This document shows positions 60,050-64,000 of a stretch of 64,000 bases of DNA, piece after piece; position 1 is the first letter of the stretch; every line of letters starts with the position of its first letter. Source of the stretch: Peterkaempfera bronchialis (lineage in GTDB: Bacteria > Actinomycetota > Actinomycetes > Streptomycetales > Streptomycetaceae); the NCBI RefSeq assembly GCF_003258605.2, contig NZ_CP031264.1, forward strand, positions 6,564,232 through 6,628,231. Direction: 5' to 3'. Under the pieces are notes generated by a model that saw only the letters and a list, made by a program, of their open reading frames with translations, was not told the origin of the DNA and made no database searches. Both the position numbers and the translations under genes were made by a program.

Positions 60050-60305
60050 GTGCCTCTCCTCCCGCTGAACGCTGGGGGCCGCTGCCAAGTGCAGGGGCAT
60101 GGTCCGCACGCGCCACGGGGGAGCCGCACCGGGTGGGTGGCGACTGCCACCCGCGGTCCTTCGAGCTTTCCACCGTGCGGGCACCAGGTCCATACGGGAG
60201 TCGCGCCCGGTACGCCGAAGGGGGTGCGCGGCCGGGGCCGGGGCGCCGCGCGGATAGCATGGGGCCGCCGCAGAACCGAGCGAGATCGGAGCCGTCGGAC
60301 AGGCC
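60050..60305. other. Divergent promoter region between the EF-G-like gene and pgsA
   Basis: About 255 bases without a gene. TAGCAT at 60255-60260 is a plausible -10 for the pgsA operon, giving a leader of about 40 bases. Nothing else stands out. Confidence 0.4.
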
Positions 60306-60950
60306 ATGCTCAACAAATACGCGCGTGCGTTCTTCACGCGCGTCCTCACGCCGTTCGCGTCGATGCTGCTGCGCGCCGGGATCAGCCCGGACGCGGTCAC
60401 CCTCATCGGCACAGCGGGCTCCGTGGCGGGCGCGTTGGCCTTCTTCCCCAGGGGCGAGTTCTTCTGGGGGACCATTGTGATCACGCTCTTCATCTTCAGC
60501 GACCTGGTGGACGGCAATATGGCCCGCCAGGCCGGCCGCTCCAGCAAGTGGGGCGCCTTCCTGGACTCCACCCTCGACCGGGTCGCCGACTCGGCGATCT
60601 TCGGCGGCATCGCCATGTGGTACGCGGGCAAGGGGGACAACCTGCTGCTCTGCGCGGTGGCGCTGTTCTGCCTGGCCTGCGGCCAGGTGGTCTCGTACAC
60701 CAAGGCGCGGGCCGAGTCGCTGGGCCTGCCGTGCGACGTCTCCGGGCTGGTGGAGCGCGCCGAGCGGCTGGTGGTCACCCTGGTCGCCGCCGGGCTGGCC
60801 GGGCTGCACGGGTTCGGCGTGCCGTACATCGACTGGCTGCTGCCGATCGCGCTCTGGCTGATCGCCGTGGGCAGCTTCATCACCGTGCTCCAGCGGATGC
60901 TGACGGTGCGCCGGGAGGCCGCCGAGGCCCAGGGGGCGGGTGTCGCATGA
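60306..60950 (+). CDS. pgsA: CDP-alcohol phosphatidyltransferase, probable phosphatidylinositol phosphate synthase
   Basis: A 214-residue integral membrane enzyme with about six helices. The CDP-alcohol phosphatidyltransferase motif is present with all acidic residues: DLVDGNMAR, then G and DSTLDR at the expected spacing (residues about 66-88). In actinobacteria the copy next to patA and pimA makes phosphatidylinositol phosphate from CDP-diacylglycerol and inositol phosphate, the first step to PI and PI mannosides. ATG 60306; its stop overlaps the next start. Confidence 0.9.
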   Translation: MLNKYARAFFTRVLTPFASMLLRAGISPDAVTLIGTAGSVAGALAFFPRGEFFWGTIVITLFIFSDLVDGNMARQAGRSSKWGAFLDSTLDRVADSAIFGGIAMWYAGKGDNLLLCAVALFCLACGQVVSYTKARAESLGLPCDVSGLVERAERLVVTLVAAGLAGLHGFGVPYIDWLLPIALWLIAVGSFITVLQRMLTVRREAAEAQGAGVA

Positions 60951-61909
60951 GGGAGCGGCTGGTCGACTCGGCGTACGCGCTGGGCTGGTCCGCGCTCAAG
61001 CACCTGCCCGAGCCGGCCGCCCGGGCGCTCTTCCGGCAGATCGCGGACACCGCCTGGCGGAAGCGCGGCAAGGGCGTGCAGCGGCTGGAGGCCAATCTGC
61101 GCCGGGTGCGCCCGCAGGCCGGGGAGGCCGAGATCCGGGCGCTCTCCCGGGCCGGGATGCGCTCCTACCTGCGGTACTGGATGGAGTCCTTCCGGCTGCC
61201 GGTGTGGGACGCCGACCGGATCGCCCGCTCCTTCACCGCCGACGGGTACGAGCGGATCAACCAGCATCTCGCCGAGGGGCGCGGGGTGGTCCTGGCCCTG
61301 CCGCACATGGGCAACTGGGACCTGGCCGGGGCCTGGCTGGTCTCCTACCTGGGCCACCGCTTCACCACGGTCGCCGAGCGGCTGAAGCCGGAGTCGCTCT
61401 TCGACCGGTTCGTCGCCTACCGCGAGGGCCTCGGCATGGAGGTGCTGCCGCTCACCGGCGGAGCCGTCTCCACCATAGGGACCCTCGCCAAGCGGCTGCG
61501 CGACGGCGGACTGGTCTGCCTGGTCGGCGACCGCGACCTCTCCGCGAACGGCGTGGACGTGGACTTCCTGGGCGAGGCCGCCCGGGTGCCCGCCGGGCCC
61601 GCCGCGCTCGCCGTGCAGACCGGCGCGGCCCTGCTGCCGGTCACCCTCTGGTACGACGGGACGCCCGTGATGAAGGGCACCGTGCACCAGGAGATCCCGG
61701 TGCCCGCCGAGGGCAGCCGCCGGGAGAAGTCCGCCGCCATGACCCAGGCCCTCGCCGACGTCTGGGCGGACGGCATCCGCAACCACCCGGAGGACTGGCA
61801 CATGCTCCAGCGCTTCTGGCTCGCCGACCTGCCCGCCCCCCGGCGCGCGGGCCCGGCGGCAGGCCCCGCCGACCCGGCCTCCGGGCCCGACCAGGTGGCC
61901 GCCCGGTGA
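60947..61909 (+). CDS. patA: Phosphatidylinositol mannoside acyltransferase (LpxL/HtrB-like)
   Basis: A 320-residue acyltransferase of the lauroyl/myristoyl family. The catalytic H(x4)D motif is ALPHMGNWDLAGAW near residue 110, followed by VAERLKPESLFDRF and LVGDRDLSANGVDVDFLG. The PatA homologue in mycobacteria acylates the mannose of PIM1/PIM2 at the inner face of the membrane. Overlaps at both ends (ATGA with pgsA, GTGA with pimA) show one translationally coupled operon. The 25-residue Pro/Ala tail is dispensable-looking. Confidence 0.9.
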   Translation: MRERLVDSAYALGWSALKHLPEPAARALFRQIADTAWRKRGKGVQRLEANLRRVRPQAGEAEIRALSRAGMRSYLRYWMESFRLPVWDADRIARSFTADGYERINQHLAEGRGVVLALPHMGNWDLAGAWLVSYLGHRFTTVAERLKPESLFDRFVAYREGLGMEVLPLTGGAVSTIGTLAKRLRDGGLVCLVGDRDLSANGVDVDFLGEAARVPAGPAALAVQTGAALLPVTLWYDGTPVMKGTVHQEIPVPAEGSRREKSAAMTQALADVWADGIRNHPEDWHMLQRFWLADLPAPRRAGPAAGPADPASGPDQVAAR

Positions 61910-63087
61910 GGATCGGCATCGTCTGCCCGTACTCCTGGGACGTCCCCGGGGGCGTCCAGTTCCACGTCCGCGACCTGGCGGACCACCTGCTGCGGCTGGG
62001 CCACCAGGTCTCGGTGCTGGCCCCCGCCGACGAGGACACCCCGCTGCCGCCGTATGTGGTCTCCGCCGGCCGCGCCGTGCCGGTCCCCTACAACGGCTCG
62101 GTGGCCCGGCTGAACTTCGGCTTCCTGTCGGCCGCCCGGGTGCGGCGCTGGCTGCACGAGGGCCGCTTCGACGTGCTGCACATCCATGAACCGGCCTCGC
62201 CCAGCCTCTCGCTGCTGGCCTGCTGGTCCGCCAACGGGCCGATCGTGGCCACCTTCCACACCTCCAACCCGCGCTCCCGCGCCATGATCGCCGCCTACCC
62301 GATCCTGCAACCCGCGCTGGAGAAGATCCGCGCCCGGATCGCGGTCAGCGAGTACGCCCGGCGCACCCTGGTGGAGCACCTGGGCGGCGACGCGGTGGTG
62401 ATCCCCAACGGCGTGGACGTCCGCTACTTCGCCGACGCCGAGCCCGACCCCCGCTGGACCGGCGGCGCCCGCGACGGCGAGCCCGGCACCATCGGCTTCA
62501 TCGGCCGGATCAACGAGCCCCGCAAGGGCCTGCCGACGCTGCTCGCCGCCATGCCGGAGATCCTGGCCGCCCGCCCGGGGGTGCGGCTGCTGGTCGCCGG
62601 CCGCGGCGACGAGGAGGAGGCCCTGGAGGGGGCGCCCGAGGAGGTCCGGCGGGCGGTCGAGTTCCTGGGCATGGTCAGCGACGAGGAGAAGGCCCGGCTG
62701 CTGCGCAGCGTGGACCTGTACATCGCGCCCAACACCGGCGGCGAGTCCTTCGGCATCATCCTGGTGGAGGCCATGTCCGCAGGCGCTCCGGTGCTGGCCA
62801 GCGACCTGGACGCGTTCCGCCAGGTGCTGGACGGCGGCACGGCCGGGGAGCTCTTCCCGGTCGGGGACGCGGGCGCGCTGGCCGCTGCGGCGGTGCGGCT
62901 GCTGGGCGACCCGGCGCGGCTGGCGAAGCTGGGCGCGACGGCCGCGCGGCATGTGCGGCGGTTCGACTGGGAGACCGTCGGCGCCGACATCCTCGCCGTG
63001 TACGAGACGGTGGCATCCGGCGCCGCGGCCGTGGAGGAGGACGAGCGGACCGGCTGGCTCGGCCGCCTCGGGCTGGCCCGGGACTGA
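61906..63087 (+). CDS. pimA: Phosphatidylinositol alpha-mannosyltransferase PimA-like (GT4)
   Basis: A 393-residue GT-B glycosyltransferase. The N-terminal domain starts MRIGIVCPYSWDVPGGVQFH (acceptor side, with the GG loop). The C-terminal domain has FIGRINEPRKGLPTLLAAM and the GT4 signature GGESFGIILVEAMSAGAPV, which binds the GDP-mannose phosphates. PimA adds the first mannose to PI. GTG 61906 overlaps patA. A short Glu/Asp-rich C-terminal tail follows the catalytic core. Confidence 0.92.
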   Translation: MRIGIVCPYSWDVPGGVQFHVRDLADHLLRLGHQVSVLAPADEDTPLPPYVVSAGRAVPVPYNGSVARLNFGFLSAARVRRWLHEGRFDVLHIHEPASPSLSLLACWSANGPIVATFHTSNPRSRAMIAAYPILQPALEKIRARIAVSEYARRTLVEHLGGDAVVIPNGVDVRYFADAEPDPRWTGGARDGEPGTIGFIGRINEPRKGLPTLLAAMPEILAARPGVRLLVAGRGDEEEALEGAPEEVRRAVEFLGMVSDEEKARLLRSVDLYIAPNTGGESFGIILVEAMSAGAPVLASDLDAFRQVLDGGTAGELFPVGDAGALAAAAVRLLGDPARLAKLGATAARHVRRFDWETVGADILAVYETVASGAAAVEEDERTGWLGRLGLARD

Positions 63088-63133
63088 GCCCGCAGCCGAT
63101 CCCACGGCCGGGCGGCGGGTAGCCTGATCGGCC

Positions 63134-63679
63134 GTGAGTACTTGGATCTGGGCCGCCGTCGCCGTCGTCGCCATCGGGCTCTACCTCAGCTGGACGGCCG
63201 GCCGGCTGGACCGGCTGCACGCCCGGATCGACGCCGCCCGGGCGGCCCTGGACGCGCAGCTGCTGCGGCGGGCCTCGGTCTCCCAGGAGCTGGCCACCTC
63301 GACCCTGCTGGACCCGGCCGCCTCGATCGTGCTCTACCAGGCGTCGCACGCCGCCCGGCAGGCGGACGAGGACCACCGCGAGATGGCGGAGAGCGAGCTG
63401 AGCCAGGCGCTGCGGGCGGTCTTCGCCGAGCCGGAGCAGGCGACCGCGCTGCGTGCGGCCCCGGGCGGCGAGGAGGCGCTGCGCGACCTCACCGCCGCCG
63501 CCCGGCGGGTGCCGATGGCCCGGCGCTTCCACAATGACGCGGTGCGGGCGGCGCGGGCGGTGCGCACCCACCGGATCGTGCGCTATCTGCGGCTGGCGGG
63601 GCATGCGCCGTTCCCGATGGCCTTCGAGATGGACGACGAGCCGCCGGCGGTGCTCACCCCCGAGGGGGCGCGGCACTAG
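63134..63679 (+). CDS. LemA-like small membrane protein
   Basis: A 181-residue protein with one N-terminal transmembrane helix (TWIWAAVAVVAIGLYLSW) and a helical cytoplasmic or external domain (RLDRLHARIDAARAALDAQ onward) of LemA-like appearance. The function is unknown; it sits between pimA and pdxS in actinobacteria as I recall. GTG 63134 is preceded by TAGCCT (63120-63125) ending 8 bases before it, suggesting a leaderless mRNA separate from the pim operon. Confidence 0.75.
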   Translation: MSTWIWAAVAVVAIGLYLSWTAGRLDRLHARIDAARAALDAQLLRRASVSQELATSTLLDPAASIVLYQASHAARQADEDHREMAESELSQALRAVFAEPEQATALRAAPGGEEALRDLTAAARRVPMARRFHNDAVRAARAVRTHRIVRYLRLAGHAPFPMAFEMDDEPPAVLTPEGARH

Positions 63680-63830
63680 GCGGTCGTCCGAGGGCGGCTG
63701 AGGGTGGTGGCTCCACTCCGCAGTGTCGCAACGGAGGCCGAAAGCTGGCCCTGGTGGCACATCGGTTAGGGTCACGCCGGGCCTACGATGGGCCCTGTCG
63801 CACCGATTCGTCTCCCAGTGAGGTCTTTCC

Positions 63831-64000
63831 GTGTCCACCAGCACTCCCGCCACCCTCTCCCACGGCGAAGGCGACCAGCCCCAGGTCGGCACGGCCCGCG
63901 TCAAGCGCGGCATGGCCGAGCAGCTCAAGGGCGGCGTGATCATGGATGTCGTCACGCCCGAGCAGGCGAAGATCGCCGAGGACGCCGGTGCCGTGGCCGT
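63831..64000 (+). CDS. pdxS: Pyridoxal 5'-phosphate synthase lyase subunit PdxS (5' end only)
   Basis: The first 56 codons of PdxS, cut by the window end. The reading [20 protein letters not shown] and [17 protein letters not shown] is the very conserved start of the family (the Asp of MDVV contacts substrate). With PdxT it makes PLP from ribose 5-phosphate, glyceraldehyde 3-phosphate and glutamine. GTG 63831. A TACGAT box at 63784-63789 is a possible -10. Confidence 0.95.
   Translation, partial: MSTSTPATLSHGEGDQPQVGTARVKRGMAEQLKGGVIMDVVTPEQAKIAEDAGAVA

Overview
The window is very GC-rich DNA with a strong third-position G/C bias, many GTG starts, and ATGA/GTGA overlaps between adjacent genes. 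It carries ssgB, a near-invariant sporulation/division protein of streptomycete-type bacteria. The source is almost certainly a member of the Streptomycetaceae (Streptomyces, Kitasatospora, Streptacidiphilus or a relative); the genus cannot be decided from sequence alone. Most of the window is conserved core chromosome. From memory, the gene order resembles the S. coelicolor stretch running from metNIQ through cob, pab and ssgB to thrS and on to the pgsA-patA-pimA-pdxS group.

Layout. 1-8.6 kb: a sigma-like protein, a GNAT, a HAD phosphatase, the methionine importer metNIQ behind a Met/Cys leader peptide, a methyltransferase, a second GNAT and cbiET (cobL). 9.1-16.4 kb: a BluB-CobT fusion with a long low-complexity N-terminus, a CysG-like siroheme/B12 enzyme, a SpoU methylase and a GCS2 carboxylate-amine ligase. 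16.5-19.1 kb: a Ser/Thr kinase split by a frameshift, and a small membrane protein. 19.3-19.9 kb: a minus-strand tRNA array (Gly, Cys, three Val-GAC). 20.2-26.4 kb: pabB, pabC, a double GNAT, a thioredoxin-fold protein, a membrane protein, a CGNR regulator, ssgB and a small PGPGW membrane protein. 26.4-31.7 kb: two tRNA-Val(CAC) genes, a DEDDh exonuclease, a DUF4365 protein, an unknown protein and thrS.

31.8-54.7 kb is the accessory heart of the window: nine tightly coupled plus-strand genes. They combine a polyunsaturated-fatty-acid (Pfa) type iterative synthase with a complete OleABCD long-chain olefin / beta-lactone pathway. The order is oleB, pfaB-like AT, free ACP, oleA, oleC, oleD, pfaD, pfaA, pfaC. 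A plausible reading is that the Pfa synthase builds a polyene acyl chain. OleA then condenses it head-to-head with a second acyl chain, OleD reduces the beta-keto acid, OleC closes a beta-lactone, and OleB decarboxylates it to a very long polyene hydrocarbon. The cluster sits between thrS and a HIT-family gene, which as I recall are near neighbours in other streptomycetes, so it looks like an insertion into core synteny. No transposase, integrase or regulator is present.

54.8-64 kb returns to core: the HIT protein, a large membrane protein, a DCC thiol oxidoreductase, an EF-G-like gene (frameshifted), then the phosphatidylinositol/PIM operon pgsA-patA-pimA, a LemA-like membrane protein, and the start of pdxS, which is cut by the window end.

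Two genes (the kinase and the EF-G-like gene) each appear to lack one base inside a G/C run. This may be real decay or consensus errors, and it warrants caution about the assembly.
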